DNA from: Sphingomonas sanguinis NBRC 13937
GTDB lineage: Bacteria > Pseudomonadota > Alphaproteobacteria > Sphingomonadales > Sphingomonadaceae
Length of the DNA stretch: 59,740 nucleotides
Direction of reading: 5' to 3'
NCBI RefSeq assembly: GCF_001591005.1
Contig: NZ_BCTY01000020.1
Location: 1 to 59,740 of the forward strand
Of this stretch, positions 9,734-16,054 are shown one piece after another. How positions within the stretch are numbered: the stretch's first letter is position 1; each line of letters begins with the position of its first letter. Under the pieces are notes generated by a model. It did not search any database, was not told the DNA's origin, and was given only the letters and a program-made list of their open reading frames with translations. Position numbers and translations under genes: made by a program.

Positions 9734-10063
9734 TCAGTTTTGAATAGCGCGCGCCGGATAACCCGCGTTGGTTGATGCAGCGGCAATCGCAGCAGCATTG
9801 GTGCGGCGCGGGTTATAGGTTGCGCGCGCGGTCTTGGCTGCGAAATCGACCGTGACCGCCGTTACCCCGGCGACGCCTTCCATCGCCTTCTTCACGGTGA
9901 TCGGGCAGGTGGCGCAGGTCATGTTCTCTATGGCAAAGGTGGTTTGCTTCTGAGCGGTTGCGGTAGCCGCGGGGCGATCTTGCGCCGTGCCACTAACTGC
10001 ATAGGCGACCCCGCCGCCAGCCATAGCCAGCACGGCCATAGCGATACATACTGTCTTTTTCAT
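9734..10063 (-). CDS. merP: MerP, periplasmic mercury-binding protein
   Basis: 109 aa with a cleavable signal peptide (residues about 1-22, ending GGVAYA) and a single heavy-metal-associated domain. The metal-binding motif is MTCATCPITVKKA. MerP captures Hg(II) in the periplasm through these two cysteines and passes it to MerT. It starts 12 bp after the merT stop and precedes merA by 37 bp, giving the standard order merT-merP-merA. Confidence 0.95.
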   Translation of the reverse strand: MKKTVCIAMAVLAMAGGGVAYAVSGTAQDRPAATATAQKQTTFAIENMTCATCPITVKKAMEGVAGVTAVTVDFAAKTARATYNPRRTNAAAIAAASTNAGYPARAIQN

Positions 10064-10075
10064 GGGTATTTCCTT

Positions 10076-10471
10076 TCAATAGAACCAGGGTGCCCACCAG
10101 TCGATGGTGAGCGCCAGGATGGCGACGGCAAGGCCCAGCCACAGCACCGCCTTGGTGGTCCAAGCCGATTGTGGACGAGCGCAGTAGGAACCGTCTTCAC
10201 AGGGCGGTTTCGGCTTGAAATAGACATGCCAGAAGCCGTAGCCGAGCAGCGCGAGCGTTACGCCTGCGACATAGGGCTTGTAAGGTTCGAGCGCCGTCAG
10301 GTTGGCGATCCACGCGCCGGAAATTCCGAGCATAACCAACAGTAGCGGGACGACGCAGCAAGCCGAGGCGAGCCCCGCGCCGATCAATGCGCCCGCCGCA
10401 ACCCAGTTTGCCTGCTTCGGCTCGTGGTTTTCGGTGAGGGCTGGCTGTCCCGCTTCCGGCGTTGAGACCAT
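10076..10471 (-). CDS. merT: MerT, mercuric ion inner-membrane transporter
   Basis: 131 aa from the ATG at 10471; the frame is open further upstream but would read through the mer promoter. Three membrane helices are visible. The first carries the vicinal cysteines that accept Hg(II) from MerP (GLASACCVVPLLLVMLGISG), and a second Cys pair sits in the loop PPCEDGSYCAR. It brings Hg(II) into the cytosol for MerA. First gene downstream of the divergent MerR-controlled promoter. Confidence 0.95.
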   Translation of the reverse strand: MVSTPEAGQPALTENHEPKQANWVAAGALIGAGLASACCVVPLLLVMLGISGAWIANLTALEPYKPYVAGVTLALLGYGFWHVYFKPKPPCEDGSYCARPQSAWTTKAVLWLGLAVAILALTIDWWAPWFY

Positions 10472-10505
10472 GGCTTGAATCCCTTGTTCCAACTGAGTGA
10501 TTCGC

Positions 10506-10536
10506 AGTGTAGGCTCTGTAGCCACTACAGACTCAA
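10506..10536 (-). promoter_or_regulatory. MerR-controlled mer promoter with 19-bp spacer
   Basis: On the minus strand, TTGAGT (10531-10536) and TACACT (10506-10511) form -35 and -10 boxes separated by exactly 19 bp, the over-long spacing that MerR regulators correct by untwisting DNA. The spacer holds the dyad CTGTAG-N3-CTACAG (10516-10530). It drives merTPA and, in the other direction, lies just before merR. Confidence 0.88.
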
Positions 10537-10547
10537 GAGGTATTTTC

Positions 10548-10970
10548 ATGGAGCAACAGGTCGGCATCTTGCGTGCCCAGCTTGCCCGGAAAACAGGCTG
10601 CAATCTCGAAACCATCCGCTATTACGAGAAGGTGGGATTGCTGCCGGGGCCGCCTCGCAGTTCCAACGGCTACCGCGTCTATTCGCCGGAACTGGTGCAA
10701 AGGTTGCAGTTCATCCTGCGCGCGCGCGACCTTGGCTATGCAATGGATGAGATACGGTCATTGTTGTCGCTCACCGATACCGGTGCACAAACCTGCGCGG
10801 AGGTTATGGCGAGAACCGAACTCCACCTTGAAGATGTCCGCCGCCGCATTGCAGATTTGCAGAAGATAGAGGTGACGCTGGCGACCACGTTAGCCAGATG
10901 CACTGGAGATGACGTTGCCGAATGTCCCATCCTGGAAGCACTCCAGTTTTTACCCCATCAAGGCAATTGA
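10548..10970 (+). CDS. merR: MerR, mercury-responsive activator
   Basis: 140 aa from the ATG at 10548, which has AAGAGG upstream; an upstream in-frame ATG lies inside the operator and is rejected. The N-terminal winged helix (CNLETIRYYEKVGLLPGPPRSSNGYRVY) binds the dyad. Three cysteines for Hg(II) are in ...AQTCAEVM, LARCTGDD and AECPILEAL, matching the Cys82/117/126 pattern of MerR. Divergent from merTPA, which it represses without Hg and activates with it. Confidence 0.95.
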   Translation: MEQQVGILRAQLARKTGCNLETIRYYEKVGLLPGPPRSSNGYRVYSPELVQRLQFILRARDLGYAMDEIRSLLSLTDTGAQTCAEVMARTELHLEDVRRRIADLQKIEVTLATTLARCTGDDVAECPILEALQFLPHQGN

Positions 10971-11140
10971 CGCCATCTTTGAGGGATTTGATTTCGTGAT
11001 GTCAGCTTGGAGTATAGCCTAACCGGACGTCAGGGCGCTACCGCGGTTTCTGTCAGATTAGGGTACTAAACGGAATTTGTTGACGAATGTCGTTGCGTAT
11101 CATAGATTTCAACCTGACATTTTGATGGAGAGAGTGCGCA
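10971..11140. other. Probable res site of the mercury transposon
   Basis: The 170 bp between merR and tnpR hold no gene. They contain several TGTC/GACA half-sites, including a TGTC...GACA pair spanning about 11087-11118 and a TGTCAG at about 11052. Tn3-family resolvases act at a res site of three such dyads just upstream of tnpR, so this is the expected place. I cannot assign the three subsites individually. Confidence 0.45.
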
Positions 11141-11701
11141 GTGAAGGGGCAACGGATCGGCTATGTCCGGGTCAGCACGTTCGATCAGAATGTGGATCGC
11201 CAATTGGAAGGTCAGTCGCTCGATCGGACCTTCACCGACAAGGCATCGGGCAAGGACGTCAACCGCCCCCAGCTTGAGGCTCTGCTCACTTTCGCCCGCG
11301 AAGGCGATACCGTCGTCGTCCACAGCATGGATCGGTTGGCCCGCAATCTGGATGACCTGCGCAAGCTGGTCCAGGGCCTCACCAAGCGAGGTATCCGGAT
11401 CGAGTTTGAGAAGGAAAGCCTGTCCTTCTCGGGGGAGGACTCCCCGATGGCCAATCTGATGCTCTCGGTCATGGGTGCGTTTGCTGAGTTCGAGCGCGCC
11501 CTGATCCGCGAACGGCAACGCGAAGGCATTGCGATCGCTCGGCAGCGCGGCGCCTATCGGGGGCGGAAACGGTCGCTCTCGGATGAGATGATTGCCGATC
11601 TGCACCGCCGCGTTGCCGCCGGTGAACGCAAGGCGACCATCGCGCGCGACATGGGCATCAGCCGCGAAACCCTCTACCAGTACCTTCGCGCCGCTGCCTG
11701 A
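11141..11701 (+). CDS. tnpR: TnpR, serine resolvase of the mercury transposon
   Basis: 186 aa, GTG start at 11141 with GGAGAGAG upstream. The catalytic serine is in IGYVRVSTFDQN (about residue 13). Further resolvase motifs are VVVHSMDRLARNLDDLR and AEFERALIRERQREGI, and a C-terminal helix-turn-helix (KATIARDMGISRETLYQYL) binds the res site. It resolves transposition cointegrates. It ends just before the right inverted repeat, at the far end of the element from tnpA. Confidence 0.95.
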   Translation: MKGQRIGYVRVSTFDQNVDRQLEGQSLDRTFTDKASGKDVNRPQLEALLTFAREGDTVVVHSMDRLARNLDDLRKLVQGLTKRGIRIEFEKESLSFSGEDSPMANLMLSVMGAFAEFERALIRERQREGIAIARQRGAYRGRKRSLSDEMIADLHRRVAAGERKATIARDMGISRETLYQYLRAAA

Positions 11702-11707
11702 CACCAA

Positions 11708-11763
11708 TGTTCACATTATGTCCGGAAAATCGTTGTTCAGCGTACAAAGCTTGAGGTGACGCC
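11708..11763. repeat. Right terminal inverted repeat of the mercury transposon
   Basis: This is the reverse complement of the left repeat with ten differences over 56 bp; the outer end reads ...CTTGAGGTGACGCC on the plus strand. tnpR ends seven bases before it. Outside it, a short gene on the minus strand is cut off exactly at the repeat edge. Confidence 0.85.
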
Positions 11764-11852
11764 CGATAGTCCCCGGCATAGGCCACGATGACATGGTTGA
11801 GCTTGCCGCATGAAGGGCAGGTCGATTGGCGTGTCTCTTCGGTATAGCTCAT
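11764..11852 (-). pseudogene. Zinc-ribbon-like protein cut off by the mercury transposon
   Basis: A minus-strand gene starts with ATG at 11852 (GGGGAAG upstream) and encodes MSYTEETRQSTCPSCGK then NHVIVAYAGDYR, where the transposon end begins. CPSCG is half of a zinc ribbon. Beyond the boundary the frame continues into the repeat and tnpR shadow, so the native C-terminus is lost or displaced. Reading on from the left outer flank (5156 downward on the minus strand), one frame stays open for about 25 codons, but I cannot show it is the missing half. Confidence 0.5.
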
Positions 11853-11902
11853 GAGCTTCCCCGGGGTTTGGGGTCAGCGCCCCGCTGTGCTAAATCAGCG
11901 AG

Positions 11903-11974
11903 CGTAGGGATTGGCGGCGTCATTACCCCTTTTGGAAGGGGGCCATGCTTCTGCCCGAAGCGCCAATCCCTACG
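11903..11974. repeat. Nested inverted repeat, 14-bp stem enclosing a 6-bp hairpin
   Basis: CGTAGGGATTGGCG (11903-11916) and CGCCAATCCCTACG (11961-11974) are perfect complements. Their 44-nt loop contains a second hairpin, CCCCTT/AAGGGG (11926-11931/11936-11941). It lies between the transposon and the stop of the winged-helix gene; no gene occupies 11853-12038. It could be a bidirectional terminator, a structured RNA, or part of a replication or recombination site. Confidence 0.6.
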
Positions 11975-12038
11975 TTCCGAACCGGCCTTGGACTGACCGG
12001 CCCCACACGCCGCTTTCGCGGCGCGCGATCCTTGAAAC

Positions 12039-12527
12039 CTATGCCGTTTTCGTCTCAGCCTTCGCGCGTCGGCGCTTGTTCTGATCCGTCACCTTCTCGA
12101 ACTCCGGCGCGATCGTCTCCAGCTTGGCGATCAGTCCGGACAGATCGTAGCCATTGCTGTCCTGGCCCTTGTGCCGCTTGAAGCGCTCGACCCGTTTGAT
12201 GAAACCCTTCGTCTCCAACGCGGTCAGGTGCCGCTGAACCGTCCGTGCGTCCTTGCCCATACGGCGGGCGATCGTGTCCTTGGCAGGATGCGGATCGTGA
12301 TCGGCCGACCACCAATGGCTGATGAGCTGAAGCAGCACGTTCAACTCGTCAGGCTTCAGACCCATCTTGGCCTGGCCCCACAACAGGATCGACGGGATCA
12401 TGCTGTAGCCACGCGACAGGACGGCATCCGGCCACTTGTCCTTCCGCTTCTTCGGCTTCGCCACCGCCGCGATCGAAAAGACGTTCGATCCTGCCTCCTT
12501 TGTGGTATCGTCGGGTTGCTTGCTCAT
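12039..12527 (-). CDS. Winged-helix DNA-binding protein, replication-initiator-like
   Basis: About 162 aa from the ATG at 12527; an earlier in-frame ATG at 12557 is possible and neither has a strong ribosome site. The central part (LSRGYSMIPSILLWGQAKMGLKPDELNVLLQLISHWW) and the helix-turn-helix KDTIARRMGKDARTVQRHLTALETKGFIKR resemble DnaD/Rep-type winged-helix proteins common on alphaproteobacterial plasmids. The C-terminus is Lys/Arg rich. Function could be replication initiation or transcription control. The repeats upstream favour a role at that site, but no established Rep family motif is visible. Confidence 0.7.
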   Translation of the reverse strand: MSKQPDDTTKEAGSNVFSIAAVAKPKKRKDKWPDAVLSRGYSMIPSILLWGQAKMGLKPDELNVLLQLISHWWSADHDPHPAKDTIARRMGKDARTVQRHLTALETKGFIKRVERFKRHKGQDSNGYDLSGLIAKLETIAPEFEKVTDQNKRRRAKAETKTA

Positions 12528-12572
12528 GATGGTGGAAATAGCACATTCGCGCACCATTTCCAGAGGGGGTGG

Positions 12573-12749
12573 GGAGACAAAAACGTCGCCCACTCGGAGA
12601 CATTGTTGTCCCTAGTGAGGGAGGCACCAATGTCTCACGAAGCACAGTGAGCCCGTAAACACGATACCGTGTAATCAGGATAAGGAAGCATATAGGGCGG
12701 AGACAGATTTGCCTCCCCCAAAATTTGTCGGAGCGCGTTTGCCTCGCCC
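12573..12749. repeat. Repeat cluster upstream of the winged-helix gene (possible origin/operator)
   Basis: The stretch 12528-12881 has no convincing gene but carries three copies of GGAGACA (12573-12579, 12596-12602, 12699-12705). It also has a nested dyad, GAGACATTG (12597-12605) with CAATGTCTC (12628-12636) enclosing TCCCT/AGGGA, and two copies of TTTGCCTC[C/G]CCC (12708-12719, 12738-12749). Iteron-like repeats beside a Rep-like gene suggest an origin or autoregulatory region. An AT-rich segment follows at about 12775-12790. Confidence 0.5.
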
Positions 12750-12881
12750 GAGCGGTCACGCGGCGACCCGCCGTCAATTTTTAATTGAATCCTCAGACCC
12801 GAACATCTAGATAGAGGACAACATGGCCGTCCCCGCTGTTGCCTATGGCATCAAGGGGCGGCCTTCTTCATATCTGGGGCG

Positions 12882-13841
12882 ATGCTTCCGCCCTACGCCA
12901 AACCCCATCTCAGCTTCGCCGACCAGCTCGCCCTCCTTGAAGGCCGCGGTTTGGGCGTCACCGACCAAGCCAAAGCCATCCGCCATCTTGAGCGAATCGG
13001 CTACGGTCGCCTGTCGCCCTATTGGCAACCGCTGCAAGAGCGCATCCCCGATCCCGACGATGCCACGCGCACCATTCGCACCGACCAGTTTCAAGCCGGT
13101 GCCGAGTTTCGCCATGCCGTCGATCTCTATCTCTTCGACAAGCAGCTCCGCTTGCTCTTCCTCGATGCCATCGAACGGATCGAAGTCGCGCTGCGCGTCG
13201 ATCTCGCCCATGCGCTCGGGAATCGTGACCTGTTCGCCCATCGATCGGTCGCCTACCTCGATCCCAATCGTGCGAACGCTAATTTTAAAGGCACGACCCG
13301 GCACCTGAGCTGGTTGGCGAAGGCGGACGATTCCGTCGACCGCTGTAAAGACGATTGGGTGTCGGAGTTCTACAATACCTACACGCCGCCAATGCCGATC
13401 TGGATGGCTGTCGAGGCATGGGATTTTGGAACGCTATCCTGGCTGCTCGAAATGGCGCATCCCAACGACCGTTTCGCCATCGCAAAACGCTATAATCTGC
13501 TCCCCGACACGCTGGTGAGCTGGATCAAGAGCCTTGCCTTCGTGCGCAACATCAGCGCGCATCATTCCCGGCTGTGGAATACCGGCATCATCAACCAGCC
13601 CCAGGTGCCCAAAGCGTTCGAGGCGCCGCGCATGGTCCATATCGGCAACGACGTCGTGCAGCGGAACCGTGTCTATGGCGCGGCGGCAGTTGCCTCCTAT
13701 CTCGCCAAGCGGATCAATCCGGGCACATCGTGGAGTGGCCGGATGAAAGCACATTGGCTTTCCTTCCCCGAAATGCCATTCGCCAGCGCCGCGCAGGGCG
13801 GGTTTCTCGAAGGCTGGGATCAGGAAGCGATCTGGGCCTAA
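12882..13841 (+). CDS. Abi_2-family (AbiD/AbiF-type) abortive infection protein
   Basis: 319 aa. The N-terminus KPHLSFADQLALLEGRGL followed by HLERIGYGRLSPYWQP is the signature of the Abi_2 domain (PF07751), and the C-terminal FVRNISAHHSRLWN holds the R-N-xx-A-H motif of HEPN-type ribonucleases. Family members cause growth arrest or death of phage-infected cells, probably by RNA cleavage. It stands alone between the repeat cluster and the RcnR-like gene. Such genes are typical cargo of plasmids and ICEs. No antitoxin gene is evident next to it. Confidence 0.88.
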   Translation: MLPPYAKPHLSFADQLALLEGRGLGVTDQAKAIRHLERIGYGRLSPYWQPLQERIPDPDDATRTIRTDQFQAGAEFRHAVDLYLFDKQLRLLFLDAIERIEVALRVDLAHALGNRDLFAHRSVAYLDPNRANANFKGTTRHLSWLAKADDSVDRCKDDWVSEFYNTYTPPMPIWMAVEAWDFGTLSWLLEMAHPNDRFAIAKRYNLLPDTLVSWIKSLAFVRNISAHHSRLWNTGIINQPQVPKAFEAPRMVHIGNDVVQRNRVYGAAAVASYLAKRINPGTSWSGRMKAHWLSFPEMPFASAAQGGFLEGWDQEAIWA

Positions 13842-13865
13842 TGCGCCCGGTAGCGGTCTTCAGGA

Positions 13866-13885
13866 GGTGTGCCACGTGGCACACC
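13866..13885. promoter_or_regulatory. 20-bp CACGTG palindrome, copy 1 (parS-like candidate)
   Basis: GGTGTGCCAC followed by GTGGCACACC is a perfect 20-bp palindrome between the Abi_2 gene and rcnR. Its central 16 bp match the universal chromosomal parS consensus at 12 of 16 positions, including the whole CACGTG core and the outer TGT/ACA. An identical copy lies at 24042-24061, just upstream of a ParB-like gene cluster. It may be a centromere-like ParB site, or a terminator for the two convergent genes here. Confidence 0.6.
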
Positions 13886-13902
13886 CCTCGCCGCGCGGCG
13901 CA

Positions 13903-14172
13903 TCACCAGTATTTTGAGATCGCGCGGAACTGCTCCACCGCCGCCTTGGTCCCCTCACCTTCTTCGGCATGGACTAGGCAATGGTCGATATGATCGTTGA
14001 TGAGCGCGCGCTTGGCGCTGGCGATGGCGTTTTCGACCGCTTGAAGCTGTTGCGCAATATCGACGCAGGGGCGCTCCTCTTCGATCATGCCGACGATGCT
14101 ACGCAGATGACCAGCGACGCGGTTGAGCCGTTTGACGATTGCGGGGTGGCTGGTGTGAGCGTGATGGGCCAT
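13903..14172 (-). CDS. RcnR/CsoR-family metal-sensing repressor
   Basis: 89 aa from the ATG at 14172; the open frame upstream is antiparallel to the MFS gene. The helical bundle is CsoR-like. The RcnR metal ligands are recognisable: His near residue 3 (MAHHAH), Cys in RPCVDIAQQL (about 36) and two His in DHIDHCLVH (about 61 and 64), suggesting nickel/cobalt rather than copper sensing. It is divergent from the NreB-like exporter, and two G-tract dyads lie between them. It would release DNA on binding Ni(II) or Co(II). Confidence 0.88.
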   Translation of the reverse strand: MAHHAHTSHPAIVKRLNRVAGHLRSIVGMIEEERPCVDIAQQLQAVENAIASAKRALINDHIDHCLVHAEEGEGTKAAVEQFRAISKYW

Positions 14173-14208
14173 CCCCTTATTTAGTGCGCGTGAGGGGCTG
14201 CTGTCGAG

Positions 14209-14248
14209 TATCCCCCAGGGGGGATAGACTCGATCCCCCGGGGGGGAT
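14209..14248. promoter_or_regulatory. Tandem RcnR/CsoR-type operators
   Basis: TATCCCCC-AG-GGGGGATA (14209-14226) and ATCCCCC-GG-GGGGGAT (14233-14248) are two near-identical G/C-tract dyads centred 23 bp apart, about two helical turns, in the 87-bp gap between rcnR and the exporter gene. A G-tract flanked by A/T is the known recognition pattern of RcnR/CsoR proteins. Tandem sites would let two tetramers bind side by side and control both directions. Confidence 0.82.
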
Positions 14249-14259
14249 ATAGCGCGATC

Positions 14260-15585
14260 ATGCTCAGTGTCCTCGCCAACCGCACGTATCGGCACCTTTT
14301 CCTCGCGCAGATCATCGCGCTTGTAGGAACGGGACTGGCGACGGTCGCGCTCGGCTTGCTCGCTTACGACATAGCTGGCGGCAGTGCCGGGGCGGTGCTG
14401 GGGACTGCGCTTGCGATTAAGATGGTCGCCTATATCGGCGTCGCGCCGATCGCCGGCGCGTTCGCCAATCGCGTGCCACGCCGTGCCTTGCTGGTCGGAA
14501 TGGACGTGATCCGCGCCGGTGTCGCCATTTGCCTGCCGTTCGTGAACCAAGTCTGGCAGGTCTATATCTTGATCTTCGTCCTGCAATCGGCATCGGCCGC
14601 GTTCACGCCAACCTTTCAGGCTACGATCCCGGACGTCCTCCCGGAGGAACGCGACTATACCCGCGCGCTGTCCCTGTCCCGCCTCGCCTATGACATGGAG
14701 AGCCTGACGAGCCCGATCCTCGCGGCCGGTCTTTTGACGGTGATGAGCTACCACTGGCTGTTCTCGGGCACCGCGATAGGCTTTGTCGCGTCGGCGCTGC
14801 TGGTCGTATCGACCGTCCTGCCCCGACCGGCGCCGGTTGAGGCCGAGGGCGGCATCTACGACAAGACGACGCGGGGCACGCGTATATACCTCGCGACGCC
14901 TCGCCTGCGCGGATTGCTGGCGCTGACCCTCACCGCTGCCGCCGCGAGCGCAATGGTGATCGTCAACACCGTCGTTATCGTGAAAGGCATGGGCCTAAGC
15001 CAGCGCGACGTCGCGTTGACCCTCGCCGCCTTCGGGGGCGGCTCGATCACCGCTGCGCTGACCCTGCCTCGTATCCTCGATCGGATTGCGGATCGGACCG
15101 TCATGCTGGTCGCCGCCGCTATCCTGACGTTGGCGCTCGCGGCCCTCGCCGCGATCACCGCCATCATGCAGCCAGGCCCGGCCTACTGGCATGTCCTGCT
15201 CGGCGGATGGTTGGTGCTGGGCGTCGCCTATTCAGCGAGCGTCACGCCATCGGGACGGCTGCTACGTCGGTCGGCGAACGCCGATGATCGCCCCGCATTG
15301 TTCGCGGCACAATTCGCACTCAGCCACGTCTGCTGGCTGGTCTGCTATCCGCTCGTCGGCCAGCTCGGCGCTCGCGTCGGAATGGAGGCGGCGTTCGGTG
15401 CGATGGCCGTTCTTGCTGCGATCGGCACCCTCGTCGCCGTCCGTATATGGCCCGCGAACGACCCCGACGTGATCGCGCATGAACATAGCGACCTCGCCGC
15501 CGATGATCCGCATCTCGCGGTCCACAGCCACGGCGAACATCCCTATGTGATCGACCGTCGCCATCCAAAATGGCCGGGTAAGTGA
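14260..15585 (+). CDS. MFS metal exporter, NreB-like, with His-rich tail
   Basis: 441 aa with about twelve membrane helices of the major facilitator superfamily. The typical loop 2-3 motif is FANRVPRRALLVGMDVIRAG. The C-terminus after the last helix is His/Asp rich (EHSDLAADDPHLAVHSHGEH), the feature of NreB-type nickel exporters. It lies 87 bp from the divergent RcnR-like repressor, which supports Ni(II)/Co(II) as substrate; that is inference. The start at 14260 follows the second operator by 11 bp, so the message leader must be very short. Confidence 0.82.
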   Translation: MLSVLANRTYRHLFLAQIIALVGTGLATVALGLLAYDIAGGSAGAVLGTALAIKMVAYIGVAPIAGAFANRVPRRALLVGMDVIRAGVAICLPFVNQVWQVYILIFVLQSASAAFTPTFQATIPDVLPEERDYTRALSLSRLAYDMESLTSPILAAGLLTVMSYHWLFSGTAIGFVASALLVVSTVLPRPAPVEAEGGIYDKTTRGTRIYLATPRLRGLLALTLTAAAASAMVIVNTVVIVKGMGLSQRDVALTLAAFGGGSITAALTLPRILDRIADRTVMLVAAAILTLALAALAAITAIMQPGPAYWHVLLGGWLVLGVAYSASVTPSGRLLRRSANADDRPALFAAQFALSHVCWLVCYPLVGQLGARVGMEAAFGAMAVLAAIGTLVAVRIWPANDPDVIAHEHSDLAADDPHLAVHSHGEHPYVIDRRHPKWPGK

Positions 15586-15626
15586 TTTCCTTGCCCCGTT
15601 CCCAACGTCCGCCTACGCTGCGCACG

Positions 15627-16001
15627 ATGGCGATGCGTCGTTCCTCTTCCGCGCTGTTCGGAGCCGTGCTGGCGCTCGTCGCCATGCTCGGCCTCGTCGC
15701 GGCGTCGTCGTGGCACAGCGCGATGGTCCATGACCATGTGCCCGTGCAAGTCGCCGCCGTCGACCATGACCATGACCATGCGGCTGCGGCCGAGCATAAC
15801 GATCACGCTCCCGCCAAGCAGACTGGCGGCGACAGTCCGGTGCATGTTCTCGCTCATGCCGCTGGTCATTGGGTCGCCTTCGACGGGCCGACGACTGCGA
15901 AAGTGCCGGCGATCGTCGCCGCTCGCGCGTGGTCGATCCTCACCACATCGCTGGCGAGCGGTATCGATCCTTCCAAGCTCCTGCGCCCTCCCCGCGGATG
16001 A
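15627..16001 (+). CDS. Exported His-rich protein upstream of czcCBA
   Basis: About 124 aa from the ATG at 15627; a GTG at 15582 overlapping the MFS stop is the alternative start. The signal peptide or anchor is SALFGAVLALVAMLGLVAASS. It is followed by a His-rich stretch (VDHDHDHAAAAEHNDH, about residues 46-61) that could bind divalent metal in the periplasm. A similarly placed small exported protein with a PHHHNYCHGH motif precedes the second czcCBA (52587-52916). It may buffer periplasmic metal or act like the CnrX/CzcE-type accessory proteins; I do not recognise a named family. Confidence 0.65.
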   Translation: MAMRRSSSALFGAVLALVAMLGLVAASSWHSAMVHDHVPVQVAAVDHDHDHAAAAEHNDHAPAKQTGGDSPVHVLAHAAGHWVAFDGPTTAKVPAIVAARAWSILTTSLASGIDPSKLLRPPRG

Positions 16002-16054
16002 GTCTCGCCGGCGCGTGACGCGCCGACAGACTTACCCCTGGAGGATTATGGATT

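Larger units (their letters stand above)
5157..11763. mobile_element. Tn3-family mercury-resistance transposon (about 6.6 kb)
   Basis: The boundaries are long inverted repeats at 5157-5212 and 11708-11763, which match at 46 of 56 positions with the first 14 identical. Inside lie tnpA (minus), merA, merP, merT (minus), merR (plus) and tnpR (plus). The cargo sits between transposase and resolvase, unlike Tn21/Tn501 where tnpR and tnpA adjoin. The bases next to the two ends (TACCA left, CGATA right) do not form a 5-bp duplication, so the element may have been rearranged since insertion. Confidence 0.88.

Noticed and set aside
5152..11768. Five-base target duplication for the mercury transposon
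   Set aside because: TACCA and CGATA do not match, and shifting the repeat boundary by a few bases does not produce a match.
14172..14754. N-terminal extension of the RcnR-like protein into the MFS gene on the opposite strand
   Set aside because: The extension is an antiparallel shadow of the exporter gene with low-complexity Arg/Asp composition; the conserved RcnR domain begins at 14172.
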